Positions 18,247 through 27,970 of a DNA stretch of 64,000 nucleotides are shown in pieces. The stretch comes from Thermophilibacter provencensis. GTDB lineage: Bacteria; Actinomycetota; Coriobacteriia; Coriobacteriales; Atopobiaceae. The first letter of the stretch is position 1. Each line of letters starts with the position of its first letter. Position numbers and translations under genes: made by a program. A model generated the notes under the pieces. It saw only the letters and a list, made by a program, of their open reading frames with translations, did not search any database and had not been told where the DNA came from. The stretch lies in assembly GCF_900128445.1 (NCBI RefSeq), contig NZ_LT671417.1:1933201-1997200 (forward strand), given 5' to 3'.

Positions 18247-18976
18247 CCTCCACGAACGAGCGCCAGAGCGAGAAGTCCGTCGACAGGGACCGCCAGGTGT
18301 ACTCGGGATGCCACTGCACGCCCACGCAGAAGCGCCTGCCCGGGACCTCGATTCCCTCGGGGACGCCGTCGGTCGCGCGCGCCACGAGCCTGACGCCCTC
18401 GCCCAGCCGCTCGACGCAGCAGTGGTGGGCGGAGTTGACCTGCGCGTGCGTGACGCCGCCGAGGGCGCGCGACAGCAGCGAGCCCTCCTCAACGTCGACG
18501 GGGTGGCAGACGCCGTTCAGGATACCGGCATGGCGCCACTGGGCCATGCCGTCGGGCGCCCCGAGGCTCGGCACGTCCATGCAGAGCGTCCCGCCGAGCG
18601 CGACGTTCAGGAGCTGCGTGCCCCGGCAGGTCGTGAGCAGCGGCAGGTCCGCCGCGAGGGCGCGCCGGACGAGCGGGAACTCGAACGCGTCACGCTGCTC
18701 GCAGAGCAGGGCCGGGTCGTAGTCCATGTCGCTCCCCCACCGCCGCGGGCTGACGTCGGGGCCGCCGGGCACGGCGACGCCGTCGGCGATCTCGAGATAC
18801 GAGTCGATGACCGCCTCGTCGTCCGTGAGCGACATGACGAGCGGGAGGCCCCCGGCGGCGAGGATGGCGTCGACGAAGCAGTCGGCGATGGCCTCCTGGG
18901 GGGCGATGCGCTCCGACCCCGCGACGGACTCGGGGACCCACCGGGGCGCCACGAGCACGACCGGTCTTCTCGCCAT
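18230..18976 (-). CDS. Gamma-glutamyl-gamma-aminobutyrate hydrolase family protein
   Basis: A 248-residue class I glutamine amidotransferase-like hydrolase of the PuuD type. The nucleophile is Cys in LLTTCRGTQLLNVALGG and the His-Glu pair is in GVQWHPEYT. PuuD cleaves gamma-Glu-GABA in putrescine breakdown, but relatives cut other gamma-glutamyl amides, so the substrate is open. It lies 1 base downstream of the ABC transporter ATPase gene, suggesting one operon for uptake and hydrolysis of a glutamyl compound. Its last codons sit within a palindrome. Confidence 0.85.
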   Translation of the reverse strand: MARRPVVLVAPRWVPESVAGSERIAPQEAIADCFVDAILAAGGLPLVMSLTDDEAVIDSYLEIADGVAVPGGPDVSPRRWGSDMDYDPALLCEQRDAFEFPLVRRALAADLPLLTTCRGTQLLNVALGGTLCMDVPSLGAPDGMAQWRHAGILNGVCHPVDVEEGSLLSRALGGVTHAQVNSAHHCCVERLGEGVRLVARATDGVPEGIEVPGRRFCVGVQWHPEYTWRSLSTDFSLWRSFVEACRVA

Positions 18977-18977
18977 G

Positions 18978-19742
18978 CTAGTGCCCCCTGATCGAGTCGA
19001 GGAAGTCGCGGGCGCGCTGGGTCGTGGGATGGTCGAAGAACTCGTCGGGCGAGCCCTCCTCGACGATCTGGCCGTCCGCCATGAAGACCACGCGGTCGGC
19101 GACGCGACGGGCGAAGCTCATCTCGTGCGTCACCACGACCATCGTCATGCCGCCGCGCGCGAGCTCGACCATGACGTCGAGGACCTCGTTGATCATCTCG
19201 GGGTCGAGCGCGCTCGTGGGCTCGTCGAACATCATCGCCTTGGGGCGCATCGCGAGCGAGCGCGCGATGGCCGCGCGCTGCTGCTGGCCGCCCGAGAGCT
19301 GCGCGGGGACCTTGTGGGCTTGCTCGCCGACGCCCACGCGCTCGAGGAGCTCCATCGCGTGCTTCTCGGCCTCCTCCTTGCCCTGCCCCAGGACCTCGCG
19401 CGGGCCGAGCGTCACGTTGTCGAGGATCGTCATGTGGGCGAAGAGGTTGAACTGCTGGAAGACCATGCCGAGCTCCGCGCGCATGCGCGCGAGCTCGCGC
19501 CCCTCCTGCGGGAGCGGCTCGCCCTCGATGAGGATCTCGCCGGAGTCGATCGTCTCGAGCCGGTTGATGGTGCGGCACAGGGTCGACTTGCCGGAGCCGG
19601 AGGGCCCGATCACGACGAGCACCTCGCCCCGGGCCACGGTCAGGCTCACGTCGCGCAGGACATGGAGGTCGCCGTAGTGCTTGTCCACATGGCGAAGCTC
19701 TATCACCGGCACGTTCTTCTCGGCAGCGCTGTCTTGGCTCAT
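18978..19742 (-). CDS. Polar amino-acid ABC transporter, ATP-binding protein
   Basis: A 254-residue ATPase. Walker A is GPSGSGKST, the signature [16 protein letters not shown] and Walker [14 protein letters not shown]. Close to GlnQ/GluA-type ATPases. Operon order is substrate-binding protein, two permeases, ATPase, then the hydrolase; all are on the minus strand with short or overlapping junctions. Confidence 0.95.
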   Translation of the reverse strand: MSQDSAAEKNVPVIELRHVDKHYGDLHVLRDVSLTVARGEVLVVIGPSGSGKSTLCRTINRLETIDSGEILIEGEPLPQEGRELARMRAELGMVFQQFNLFAHMTILDNVTLGPREVLGQGKEEAEKHAMELLERVGVGEQAHKVPAQLSGGQQQRAAIARSLAMRPKAMMFDEPTSALDPEMINEVLDVMVELARGGMTMVVVTHEMSFARRVADRVVFMADGQIVEEGSPDEFFDHPTTQRARDFLDSIRGH

Positions 19743-19757
19743 GATGCTTGTCCGTTC

Positions 19758-20591
19758 CTAGCGAATGATCTTGACGCCCGTGCGGCGGGCAACGTACACG
19801 GATGCCTTGTTGATGGCGAAGTTGATGAGGACGTAGATGACGGCGACGACCAGGTACATGGAGAGCAGCGCGTCGTAGTTGGTGATGAGCACGCGCGCGT
19901 TCTGCATGAGGTCGGGGTAGCTCACCACGTAGGCCACCGTCGTGTCCTTGACCACGACGACGAGCTGGGCGATGAGCGAGGGAATGACATAGCGGACCGC
20001 CTGGGGAAGCACGATTCTCCGCATGGTCTTGGCCGGGCTGAGCCCGATCGAGAGGGCGGCCTCGACCTGGCCCTTGGAAACGGCGTTCACGCCCGCGCGA
20101 AAGACCTCGGCGAGCACGCCCGAGGCGGCGAGCGCCACCGGGAGCGTGAGCATCCAGAAGGAGGGCATCTGAATGCCGTACTGCGGGACCACGAGGAAGA
20201 AGAAGTAGATCAGAAGCAGGCTCGGCACGCCGCGGAAGAAGTCCGTGACCACGCGGCAGAGGGCCGCGAGCGGGGCGATGCCGCTGGTGCGTCCGAGCAT
20301 GAGCGCGAGGCCCAGCACGAGCGCGATTGCGCCCGCCGTGAGCGCGACCTCGACGGTGCCCACGAAGCCCTGAAGCAGGAAGCGCCACGTTGGCCACTCG
20401 AGCAGGAACGACCAGTAGCGCGGCGCGAGCTGCCCCGTCACGTAGAACTGGCGGACCACGAGCGCGGCGAGCAGGGCGAGAAGGACGGCGGAGACCGCGG
20501 TGCCGATCGCGATGCGGCGCCTGGCGCGCGGGCCGGGCGCCTCGTAGAGCGCGGCGCGCACGCTCGGAGCGGTCTTGGTGCGCGTGCTCAT
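19758..20591 (-). CDS. Polar amino-acid ABC transporter permease (GltK/GluD-like)
   Basis: A 277-residue membrane protein with an N-terminal cytoplasmic stretch, a first span near residues 28-48 and the His/Glu/Gln/Arg/opine permease domain after about residue 70. The EAA-type loop is EAALSIGLSPAKTMRRIVLPQA. Its ATG overlaps the TGA of the other permease (ATGA), so the two are translationally coupled and probably form a heterodimer. Confidence 0.93.
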   Translation of the reverse strand: MSTRTKTAPSVRAALYEAPGPRARRRIAIGTAVSAVLLALLAALVVRQFYVTGQLAPRYWSFLLEWPTWRFLLQGFVGTVEVALTAGAIALVLGLALMLGRTSGIAPLAALCRVVTDFFRGVPSLLLIYFFFLVVPQYGIQMPSFWMLTLPVALAASGVLAEVFRAGVNAVSKGQVEAALSIGLSPAKTMRRIVLPQAVRYVIPSLIAQLVVVVKDTTVAYVVSYPDLMQNARVLITNYDALLSMYLVVAVIYVLINFAINKASVYVARRTGVKIIR

Positions 20592-21247
20592 CGGAGTATC
20601 CTCACCCTCTTGTCGATGCGGTTGCCCACGAACGAGATCGCGAACGCCGTGAGCACGTAGCCGAGCGCCGAGATCAGGAAGGCGAGGATGCCGCCCGTCG
20701 CGCGCGTGTTGACGTAGGAGACCACGCCGGTGAGCTCCTGGGGGGAGAGCGGCACCTGGGAGCCGAGCGCGGTCGTGAGCATGACGGCAATGAGGAGGTT
20801 CGTCATGGGCAGCACCGTGGTCCGCAGCGCCTGCGGGATCACGATGTGACGCAGGATCTGCATGAACGTGAGCCCGACGGAGCGCGCGGCCTCGATCTGG
20901 CCGACGCCGATCGTGTTGATGCCGCTCATGAAGTTCTCCGAGCCGAAGGCCGACCCGAGCAGCACCACGGTCACGATGACGCAGGTCCGCCAGTCGAGGA
21001 CCACGCGCAGCTGAGGCAGGGCGTAGGCGATGAGGATGAGCAGCGCCACGCCGGGGATATTGCGGAACACCTGGACGTAGAGCTCGCCGAGCCCGCGCAG
21101 CGGCGCGACGGGGCTCACCCGCGCGACCGTCACGAGCACGGCGAGCGCCATGACGAAGACGAACGAGACCGCCGTCATCGACCACGTCGCGAGCAGCCCG
21201 TCCAGATAGTTCTGGCCGTATGTCCCAAGAAGCTCAGCGAGTCCCAT
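20588..21247 (-). CDS. Polar amino-acid ABC transporter permease (GltJ/GluC-like)
   Basis: A 219-residue permease with about five spans. FRNIPGVALLILIAYALPQL and the EAA loop EAARSVGLTFMQILRHIVIPQA mark the HEAT permease family. ATG at 21247 is chosen over an adjacent in-frame GTG because GGGGAGGTG sits at a good distance. It overlaps the downstream permease by 4 bases. Confidence 0.93.
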   Translation of the reverse strand: MGLAELLGTYGQNYLDGLLATWSMTAVSFVFVMALAVLVTVARVSPVAPLRGLGELYVQVFRNIPGVALLILIAYALPQLRVVLDWRTCVIVTVVLLGSAFGSENFMSGINTIGVGQIEAARSVGLTFMQILRHIVIPQALRTTVLPMTNLLIAVMLTTALGSQVPLSPQELTGVVSYVNTRATGGILAFLISALGYVLTAFAISFVGNRIDKRVRILR

Positions 21248-21289
21248 CACACCTCCCCGAAGACACGAAGGGACGCTCCCCTCGCAACG

Positions 21290-22261
21290 CTACGCACCGA
21301 TGGCGGGCGGCTCCGGGGCCGACTCAATCCCGGCGCGGTCGCCGATGCAGATCTGCCAGAGCTGCTCCCACACCCCGTCATCCTCGACCTGCCTGAGCCA
21401 GGCGTTTACGAACTCGACGCCGTCGGAGTCGAGCGGAAGGCCGATTCCGTACGGGTCGACGGGGCCGAAGGGGTCGCCGGCGAGACGGTAGCGGCCGGGG
21501 TTGCGCGTCATCGAGCCCATCTGCATCGCCGTGTCGATCACGTAGGCGTCGACGCGACCCTGGGAGAGCGCCGTGCGGGCCTCCTCGTCGGTCTTGAACT
21601 CCTGGACGTTGGCCTCGGGCGCGTACTCCTCCAGGATGCTCGGGCCCGTGGAGCCGGACTGGGCCGCGACGTTCTTGCCCGCGAGGTCCTCGACGGAGTT
21701 GATGTCGTCGTTGTCCGCCATCACGAGGATGGACTGCTGGGTGCTGTAGTAGGGGCCTGCGAAGGAGATGATCTCCTTGCGGGCGTCGGTGATGGAGTAG
21801 GTGGCAAAGACGACGTCGACCTGGTCGTTCTGGAGGACCGACTCGCGGGTGTCGGAGGTGACCTGGGTGATCTCCTGCTTGGACTCGTCACCGAGGATGT
21901 AGCGCGTGAGCAGCTGGGACAGGCCGGCGTCGAAGCCGCGCGTCTTGCCGTCCTGCTCGTTCAGGGACGAGAAGAGCAGCGACGTCTGGACGCCGCCGAC
22001 GCGCAGGGTGCCGGCGTCGCGGACCTTCGTCGCCCACTCGGAGGCGGCGATGTCCTCGTCGGTGGCGACGGCGCCCTCAGCGAGCAGCGCGTCGTACGCC
22101 TCGGCGTCGAGCTTCGCCTCCTCCGCCTGCTCGTCGGCGGAGCCGCCGGACGGGGCGGGGGCCTCCCCCGAGTCGCAGGCAGCGAGACCAAGGGTGGCAA
22201 GCGCCGCGGCGCCGAGGCCGAGTGCCTGGCGGCGGCTCATCATCAGGTGATTGAGGGCCAT
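21290..22261 (-). CDS. Polar amino-acid ABC transporter substrate-binding lipoprotein
   Basis: A 323-residue SBP_bac_3-type protein. The signal peptide ends in LGLAAC with lipidated Cys29, followed by a Ser/Glu/Ala-rich linker to about residue 50. The binding domain shows LRVGGVQTSLLFSSLNEQDG, GFDAGLSQLLTRYILG and VEDLAGKNVAAQSGSTG. SRRQALGLG before the hydrophobic core resembles a twin-arginine motif, so Tat export is possible. The glutamate/aspartate-like family fits with the hydrolase downstream, but ligand is not proven. Confidence 0.93.
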   Translation of the reverse strand: MALNHLMMSRRQALGLGAAALATLGLAACDSGEAPAPSGGSADEQAEEAKLDAEAYDALLAEGAVATDEDIAASEWATKVRDAGTLRVGGVQTSLLFSSLNEQDGKTRGFDAGLSQLLTRYILGDESKQEITQVTSDTRESVLQNDQVDVVFATYSITDARKEIISFAGPYYSTQQSILVMADNDDINSVEDLAGKNVAAQSGSTGPSILEEYAPEANVQEFKTDEEARTALSQGRVDAYVIDTAMQMGSMTRNPGRYRLAGDPFGPVDPYGIGLPLDSDGVEFVNAWLRQVEDDGVWEQLWQICIGDRAGIESAPEPPAIGA

Positions 22262-22378
22262 GGTGTATTCCTTTCGGGACGTAGGCCGTTCATAATTTCA
22301 AATTGTACCCTTCGGACTAGGATTTCAGACACCACGCCACGCCCTGAAATGCAACGCTAACCTGTTTCCGCGACGGGC

Positions 22379-22532
22379 GTGCGCTGGGGCATGCTCGGCA
22401 GCCACGAGACCGCCAGCGGGAGACAAGCCCGCAGCGCCTGAGCATGCCGTGGAGCACGGTCCCGCCGAGCATGCCGTGACGCACGGAATTGGGCCTGTCG
22501 CTTCCGCTTTCGTGCGCAGGGGCATGCTCGGC
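22379..22532. repeat. GCATGCTCGG / CCGAGCATGC repeat cluster (first locus)
   Basis: Four units containing GGCATGCTCGG or its complement CCGAGCATGCC lie here in mixed orientation, each next to GTGCGC, GCACGG or close variants. Related units lie at 46.9-47.1 kb. The gap 22262-22646 holds this cluster and a hairpin near 22587; no gene is seen. Confidence 0.75.
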
Positions 22533-22586
22533 GGTCATCCCAACGCCGCCAGGCTCCGCCGCCTAAGCCCCGCCGCCCAGACAGAA

Positions 22587-22616
22587 GAAGGGCCCGACCA
22601 AGCGGCCGGGCCCTTC
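22587..22616 (-). terminator. Probable terminator of ackA
   Basis: GAAGGGCCCG pairs with CGGGCCCTTC around a 10-base loop; minus-strand readout continues TTCTTCTG, a weak U-tract. Confidence 0.65.
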
Positions 22617-22646
22617 GTGACGCGTTCTGGGGCACGCCGTGCGCGA

Positions 22647-23816
22647 CTAGCCCAGCAGCTCCTCGACGTCGAGGGCGATCATGTACTCCTCGTTGGTGGG
22701 AACCACCATGACGGTGATAGCGGAGTCGGGCGTGGAGATCACGCGAGGCTCGTCGGAGCGAATCGCGTTCTTCTCGTCGTCGATCTTGACGCCCATCCAG
22801 GCGAGGCGGTTCGCCACGCCGGCGCGCATCTCGGGCGCGTTCTCGCCGATGCCGGCGGTGAAGGCCATGGTGTCGACGCCCTCCATGGAGGCAGCCATCT
22901 CGGCGAAGAGCTGGGCGGTGCGGTAGTAGAACATGTCGAGCGCCATCTGGCAGTTCGCGTCGCCCTTGGCCGCGCCGTCCTCGATGTCGCGGGAGTCGGA
23001 GGAGACGCCGGAGACGGCAAGGAGGCCGGACTGCTTGTTCATCATGGTGTCGATCTCGTCGATCGAGTAACCGCCGACGCGGTTGAGGTAGAAGACCGTT
23101 GCGGGGTCGACGGTGCCGGTGCGGGTGCCCATGATGAGGCCGTCGAGCGGGGTGAGGCCCATGGTGGTGTCCATGCACTGGCCGTCCTCGATGGCGCAGA
23201 GGGACGCTCCGGAGCCGAGGTGGCAGCTCACGAGCTTGTGGGTCTTGTCGCCCATGAGCTCGTGGACGGTGCGCCAGATGAAGCGGTGGCTCGTGCCGTG
23301 GGCGCCGTACTTGCGCACGTGGTACTTGTCCACCACGTCACGCGGCAGGGCGTAGCGCCAGGCGCGCTCGGGCATGTGATAGTGGAACGCGGTGTCCGGG
23401 ACGATGACGTTGCCGAGCTCGGGGAACATGTCACGGCAGATCTCGATGACGTCGGCCTCCGCGTAGTTGTGAAGCGGGGCGAGCGGGGCGACCTCGCGGA
23501 CCTGGGCGAGCGTCTCGTCAGTCACGACGGCGGACTCGGGGAAGTACCACCCTCCCTGGACCACGCGATGGCCGATGCCGCCGATGGGCTTGTCCACGGT
23601 CTTGAGGATGTCGAAGACGTACTTGATGGCCGTCTTGTGGTCGGGAAGCGCGACCTCGAGCTTCTGCTTCTCGCCGCCCATCTCCTCGTGGCCGACGAAC
23701 GAGCCGTCGATGCCGATGCGCTCGCAGTTGCCCTTCGCGTATACCTCGCGCGTGTCGACGTCAAGAAGCTGGTACTTGAGCGACGAGCTGCCGGCGTTGA
23801 TGACAAGGACGTTCAT
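22647..23816 (-). CDS. ackA: Acetate kinase
   Basis: Transfers phosphate from acetyl phosphate to ADP, giving ATP and acetate. 389 residues, close to the usual 400. The N-terminal phosphate loop NVLVINAGSSSLKYQLLD, DTAFHYHMPERAWRYALP, YGAHGTSHRF and TAGIGENAPEMR are all present. GAGAGGAG precedes the ATG. It is separated from pta by about 8 kb and has its own terminator, so the two are not one operon. Confidence 0.97.
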   Translation of the reverse strand: MNVLVINAGSSSLKYQLLDVDTREVYAKGNCERIGIDGSFVGHEEMGGEKQKLEVALPDHKTAIKYVFDILKTVDKPIGGIGHRVVQGGWYFPESAVVTDETLAQVREVAPLAPLHNYAEADVIEICRDMFPELGNVIVPDTAFHYHMPERAWRYALPRDVVDKYHVRKYGAHGTSHRFIWRTVHELMGDKTHKLVSCHLGSGASLCAIEDGQCMDTTMGLTPLDGLIMGTRTGTVDPATVFYLNRVGGYSIDEIDTMMNKQSGLLAVSGVSSDSRDIEDGAAKGDANCQMALDMFYYRTAQLFAEMAASMEGVDTMAFTAGIGENAPEMRAGVANRLAWMGVKIDDEKNAIRSDEPRVISTPDSAITVMVVPTNEEYMIALDVEELLG

Positions 23817-23915
23817 GACTCTCCTCTCGCGGGGACTCCCCCACCCTCTTGCTGACGAGTAACACCCCCATGATACGCCCCTGCGGCGACGCGCAGGGCG
23901 CTCCGCGGAACAAAA

Positions 23916-24260
23916 TCACGCGGGAATCAGGCCCTCGCCGAGGGGCTTGCCGCCGAGGACGTGCATGTGAAGGTGCATCACGGTCTGGCCGGCCGCGGAT
24001 CCCGTGTTCATGATGCAGCGGAAGCCCGACTCGGCGATGCCGGTCCTCTCGGCGACCGCCTTGACGGCCCGCTCCATCGAGGCGAGCGTCTCCGCGGGGA
24101 CGTCGTCGACGAAGTTCTCGTGATGCGCCTTGGGGACAACGAGCACGTGGACGGGGGCCTGCGGGTTGAGGTCCCTGAACGCGACGACGCGCTCGTCCTC
24201 GTAGAGGAACTCGCTCGGGATCTCCCCGTTGGCAATCTTGCAGAAGATGCAGTCGGACAT
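23916..24260 (-). CDS. HIT family protein
   Basis: A 114-residue histidine-triad nucleotide-binding protein (HinT-like), expected to hydrolyse AMP-conjugates. The triad is HLHMHVLGGKPL near residues 95-106; CIFCKIANGEIPS at the N-terminus is typical, with Cys residues that bind zinc in many members. GGGAGGCACC supports ATG at 24260. Confidence 0.95.
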   Translation of the reverse strand: MSDCIFCKIANGEIPSEFLYEDERVVAFRDLNPQAPVHVLVVPKAHHENFVDDVPAETLASMERAVKAVAERTGIAESGFRCIMNTGSAAGQTVMHLHMHVLGGKPLGEGLIPA

Positions 24261-24285
24261 GGTGCCTCCCATCGGTTCGCGTGAG

Positions 24286-24558
24286 CTACTCGTTAATATA
24301 CGCCGTGCTCGGAGCCGACGAGGTGTCGGTCACCGGGGCGTTCTCGTCGGTGGCGTCGAGAAGGACGCGCACCTTCTGCTCCGCGCCTGAGAGCCGCTCG
24401 CGCAGGCTCCTCAGGAGCTCCACGCCGCGGCCGTAGCGCTCGAGCGACTCCTCGAGCTCGAGGTCGCCGGACTCGAGCGCGCGCACGATCTGCTCGAGCT
24501 CGACGGAGGCCTCCTTGAACGTCATCTCGTCGATGGGGCGATAGGTTGCATCAGCCAT
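24286..24558 (-). CDS. xseB: Exodeoxyribonuclease VII small subunit
   Basis: A 90-residue helical protein that binds and activates XseA. MTFKEASVELEQIVRALESG and LELEESLERYGRGVELL are the family signature. The tail after residue 70 is Thr/Ser-rich and unstructured. It follows xseA by about 30 bases, as in many genomes. Confidence 0.95.
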   Translation of the reverse strand: MADATYRPIDEMTFKEASVELEQIVRALESGDLELEESLERYGRGVELLRSLRERLSGAEQKVRVLLDATDENAPVTDTSSAPSTAYINE

Positions 24559-24588
24559 GATCTCACACCTTTCCGGGAGGATAGCCAG

Positions 24589-25935
24589 CTAGTCGTTTAC
24601 TGCGGTGACCGTCGCATCGAAGGAGCCCGTGCCGAGAAGAACGCGCACGTCGTCGCCGCACGAGAGCGCGGCGGCGTCCTTCACCACGTGCCCCGCGCCG
24701 TCGCGCGCGATGGCGTAGCCGCGGGCGAGGACGGAGAGCGGCGAGAGCGCGTCGAGCGAGGCGGCGAGCCGCGCGAGCGTCGACTCCGCAGGGCGGAGCA
24801 GGCGCGGGGCGAGCTCGAGAAGGCGCGCCGCGGCGCGCTCGGTCGCCTCGCGGTCGCGCGCGAGGGCGCGCGGGATGGCGTCGTGGAGCCGCTGCTCGGT
24901 CTGCATGAGGTCCGCCTCCCGGTCGCGCACCGGGGAGAGCGGGTCGGTGAGGCAGCGCCGAGCGCCCAGCGCCTCCACCGCCATGCGCCGGCGGGAGAGC
25001 CCGGCGTCCATCGAGCCCGACATGAGGCGCGCGAGCGCGTCCACGCGCTGCGCGCGGAACTCGAGCGCGGCCGACATCGCCCGGCCGAGGCGCACCTGGC
25101 GCTGGAGCATCTGGCGCTCGACCTCGTCGATGGCCGGGGCGACGGACTCGGCGGCGGCCGTCGGCGTCGAGGCGCGACGGTCGGCCACCATGTCGGCGAT
25201 CGTGGTGTCCGGCTCGTGCCCGATGCCCGTCACCACGGGGACCGGGCATGCCGCGACGGCACGCGCGACCGACTCGTCGTTGAAGCACATGAGGTCCTCG
25301 AACGAGCCGCCCCCGCGCACGAGCAGGATGGCGTCGGGGCGGGCGGAGGCAGCCGTCGCGAGCGCGCGGACGATGGTCGCCGGCGCCTCGGAGCCCTGGA
25401 CCGAGCACCCCACGACGTCGATCTCCACGAGGGGGTTGCGTCGCGCGAGCGTACGCTTGACGTCCTCGATGACGCTCCCCGAGAGGGACGTGACCACGCA
25501 GACGCGCGAGCAGAACACCGGGACATGGCGCTTGCGCTCCTGGGCCATGAGCCCCTCGCGCTCGAGGCGACGCGCGAGCTCGGCCACCTGCTGGCGGAGC
25601 AGCCCCTCGCCCGCCGCCTCGACCCTGCTCGCGACGAAGGAGAGCTTGCCGGAGGCCTTGTAGACGTCGAACTTGCCCGTGAGCTGGACGGTAAGCCCGT
25701 CGCGCAGCTGAAAGCCCATCTTTGCCGCGGTGCCGCGCCACACGATGACGCTCATGGCGGCGCCGTCGTCCTTCACCTCGAAGTAGCAGTGCCCCGAGCG
25801 GGCGTTGGGGCCCCGAAAGCCCGAGACCTCCCCCGAGACGACGAGGGTCGGCCAGGCGGAGACGGCGCCCTTGGCCAGGGCGACGGCGTCAGACACCGAG
25901 ATGGGCGCCGAGGAGGCGCGCGCCTCGTCCGACAT
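24589..25935 (-). CDS. xseA: Exodeoxyribonuclease VII large subunit
   Basis: Catalytic subunit of the single-strand exonuclease, 448 residues. The N-terminal OB fold spans about residues 10-105 (TLVVSGEVSGFRGPNARSGH), followed by the nuclease domain with VFCSRVCVVTSLSGSVIEDV, LLVRGGGSFEDLMCFNDE and TGIGHEPDTTIADMVADRRA, then a coiled-coil C-terminus for XseB. The ATG shares one base with the stop of the upstream metallopeptidase gene (TGATG). Confidence 0.96.
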   Translation of the reverse strand: MSDEARASSAPISVSDAVALAKGAVSAWPTLVVSGEVSGFRGPNARSGHCYFEVKDDGAAMSVIVWRGTAAKMGFQLRDGLTVQLTGKFDVYKASGKLSFVASRVEAAGEGLLRQQVAELARRLEREGLMAQERKRHVPVFCSRVCVVTSLSGSVIEDVKRTLARRNPLVEIDVVGCSVQGSEAPATIVRALATAASARPDAILLVRGGGSFEDLMCFNDESVARAVAACPVPVVTGIGHEPDTTIADMVADRRASTPTAAAESVAPAIDEVERQMLQRQVRLGRAMSAALEFRAQRVDALARLMSGSMDAGLSRRRMAVEALGARRCLTDPLSPVRDREADLMQTEQRLHDAIPRALARDREATERAAARLLELAPRLLRPAESTLARLAASLDALSPLSVLARGYAIARDGAGHVVKDAAALSCGDDVRVLLGTGSFDATVTAVND

Positions 25936-26636
25936 CACTCCTCCCCCCTTCCGCCGTAGCGGCCGAGAAGGTAGAGCAGCTGCATGATGGAGGTGAGCGC
26001 CGCGGCCACGTACGTGAGCGCGGCGGCCGTGAGGACCTTGCGCGCGCCCTCCTCGTCGAGCCCGCCGCCGTTCTGCGAGAGATAGGCGACCGCGCGACGC
26101 GAGGCGTCGATCTCCACGGGCAGCGTGACGAGCTGGAACACGACGGAGACGGCGAAGAGCAAGATGGCGAGCTGCACGAGGTTGAGGGCGTTGAGCATCA
26201 CCCCGAGCACGAGGACGATGACCCATCCCTGCTGGGCGATGTTGACCGCCGGAACGAGGGCGGAGCGCAGGCGATAGAGCCCGAAGCCCTGGGCGGCCTG
26301 GATGGCGTGGCCCGCCTCGTGGCACGCCACGGCGACCGAGGCCACCGAGGCGCCGCGGTAGTTGTCGTCGGAGAGGTGCAGCCGGTTGTCGCGCGGGTCG
26401 TAGTGGTCGGTCAGCGAGCCCGCGACGCGCGTGATCCCCACCTCGCCGGCGCCGCCGTCGGCGAGCATGCGGCGCGCGACGTCCGCCCCCGTCCCAAGGA
26501 TGTTGGCGGGCACCTTCGACCACTTGGCATAGGTGCTCCTGATGTAGGCCTGCGCGATGCCGCCGATGACGAGCGCGACGAGCGCGACGAGGTAGTAGCC
26601 CAAATCGATGCCGTAGAAGCCATAGTACAGGGGCAT
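25935..26636 (-). CDS. Membrane zinc metallopeptidase, YugP family
   Basis: A 233-residue membrane protein. The first hydrophobic segment (about residues 11-30) precedes a soluble part with the zinc motif HEAGH in VACHEAGHAIQAAQG (about residues 105-109), then two or three more spans. This layout matches YugP-like neutral zinc peptidases, whose substrates are unknown. Translationally coupled to xseA. Confidence 0.88.
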   Translation of the reverse strand: MPLYYGFYGIDLGYYLVALVALVIGGIAQAYIRSTYAKWSKVPANILGTGADVARRMLADGGAGEVGITRVAGSLTDHYDPRDNRLHLSDDNYRGASVASVAVACHEAGHAIQAAQGFGLYRLRSALVPAVNIAQQGWVIVLVLGVMLNALNLVQLAILLFAVSVVFQLVTLPVEIDASRRAVAYLSQNGGGLDEEGARKVLTAAALTYVAAALTSIMQLLYLLGRYGGRGEE

Positions 26637-26722
26637 GTGCGGTCTCCAATCGCTCGACTGAGGACCATTCTACCCGGCCGGGCGGACATTAATGCCTCGC
26701 GGGGGCGCCCTTCTCGCCCGCG

Positions 26723-27853
26723 CTAGAGCAGCTCGATGCGCCCCTCCTTGACGGTGAGGCCGACCTCCCCCGCGAGCAGGCGGTCGAGCGTGCGCCCCGC
26801 GAGCTCCCCGCGCCAGGAGCGCGAGAGGCGCGAGCGCTCGCGGTCCGAGACGAAGTCGAGAAGGTCGTCACGGGTGGCGATGAGCTGCGTGGCGACGCCG
26901 CTGCGCTCGGAGACGAGCCGCAGGACGGCGTACATGAGGTCGATGACGCTCTCCGTCTCGGCGGACGGGCGGGCGTGGCGCGTGACCTTGGGGCACTCGT
27001 CCGCCGGGCACGCGAGCCCCCTCCCGACGGCCGCGACGAGCCTCGCCCCCTCGCGCTCGCCGAGCTGGTCGGTCCCCCGGATGCGCCTCAGGCGATCGAG
27101 CGAGGTCGGCGTGCGCTTGCAGACCTCGACGGCCACCTCGTCGGAGATGACCCACTTGCGGGGGACGTCCCGCCGCGCGGCCACCTCCTCGCGCCACGCG
27201 CACACCTCGCGGGCGACGGCGAGCTGCCGGCGCGTCAGCGAGCCCGAGCGGCGAAGGCGCAGGAAGGCCTCGCGCGGGTCCCGCCGGACGCGGGCCGGGT
27301 CCGCGAGCTCGGCCATCTCCGGCTCGACCCACGAGAGGCGGTCGAGCTCGATGAGGCGCGACATCATCGTCTCGTAGATTCCCGGGAGATAGCGCACGTC
27401 GTCCTCGGCGTACGCGAGCTGCTCGGGGTCGAGCGGGCGGCGCGACCAGTCAGTGAGCGACTCGGCCTTGGGCAGGTGAACGCCGCAGTAGGCGTCCACG
27501 AGCGAGCCGTAGCTCACCTGCTGCCGCATGCCAAGGAACGCGGCGGCGACCTGCGTGTCGAAGATGGGGGCGCACGCGCAGCCAAGGCCGTCGAGAAGGA
27601 CCTCGATGTCCTGGCTGCAGGCGTGGAAGACCTTGGTGACCGACGGGTCCTCCAGGAGCGCCTTCAGCGGCGCAAGGTCGTCGATGAGGATGGGGTCGAC
27701 GGCGGCTATCTCGTCGCCCGCGGCGACCTGGACGAGGCAGAGCCTGGGGTAGTAGGTCTTCTCGCGCAGGAACTCGGTGTCAACGGCAAGGACCTTGGAT
27801 GATGAGGCGCGCTCGCAGAAGCCAGCAAGCTCGGAAGGGGTCGATACGTACAC
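26723..27853 (-). CDS. rnd: Ribonuclease D
   Basis: A 3'-5' exoribonuclease for tRNA maturation, 376 residues. DEDD motifs are VDTEFLREKTYYP (Exo I), HACSQDIEVLL (Exo II) and YAEDDVRYLPGIYE (Exo III), followed by HRDC-like helical regions. GTG at 27853 is the best start available; no convincing ribosome site precedes it, so a leaderless mRNA or another start is possible. Confidence 0.92.
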   Translation of the reverse strand: MYVSTPSELAGFCERASSSKVLAVDTEFLREKTYYPRLCLVQVAAGDEIAAVDPILIDDLAPLKALLEDPSVTKVFHACSQDIEVLLDGLGCACAPIFDTQVAAAFLGMRQQVSYGSLVDAYCGVHLPKAESLTDWSRRPLDPEQLAYAEDDVRYLPGIYETMMSRLIELDRLSWVEPEMAELADPARVRRDPREAFLRLRRSGSLTRRQLAVAREVCAWREEVAARRDVPRKWVISDEVAVEVCKRTPTSLDRLRRIRGTDQLGEREGARLVAAVGRGLACPADECPKVTRHARPSAETESVIDLMYAVLRLVSERSGVATQLIATRDDLLDFVSDRERSRLSRSWRGELAGRTLDRLLAGEVGLTVKEGRIELL

Positions 27854-27970
27854 GGCGCTCGATTCTGTGTCATGCGAGGTTTGGGTACCATAGGAAGTGC
27901 CGGTCGCCCCCCGCGGGCGGCGGCGCGTTCCATGATACCCAATAGCCCCCGCGTCCCGGGGAGGAGACCG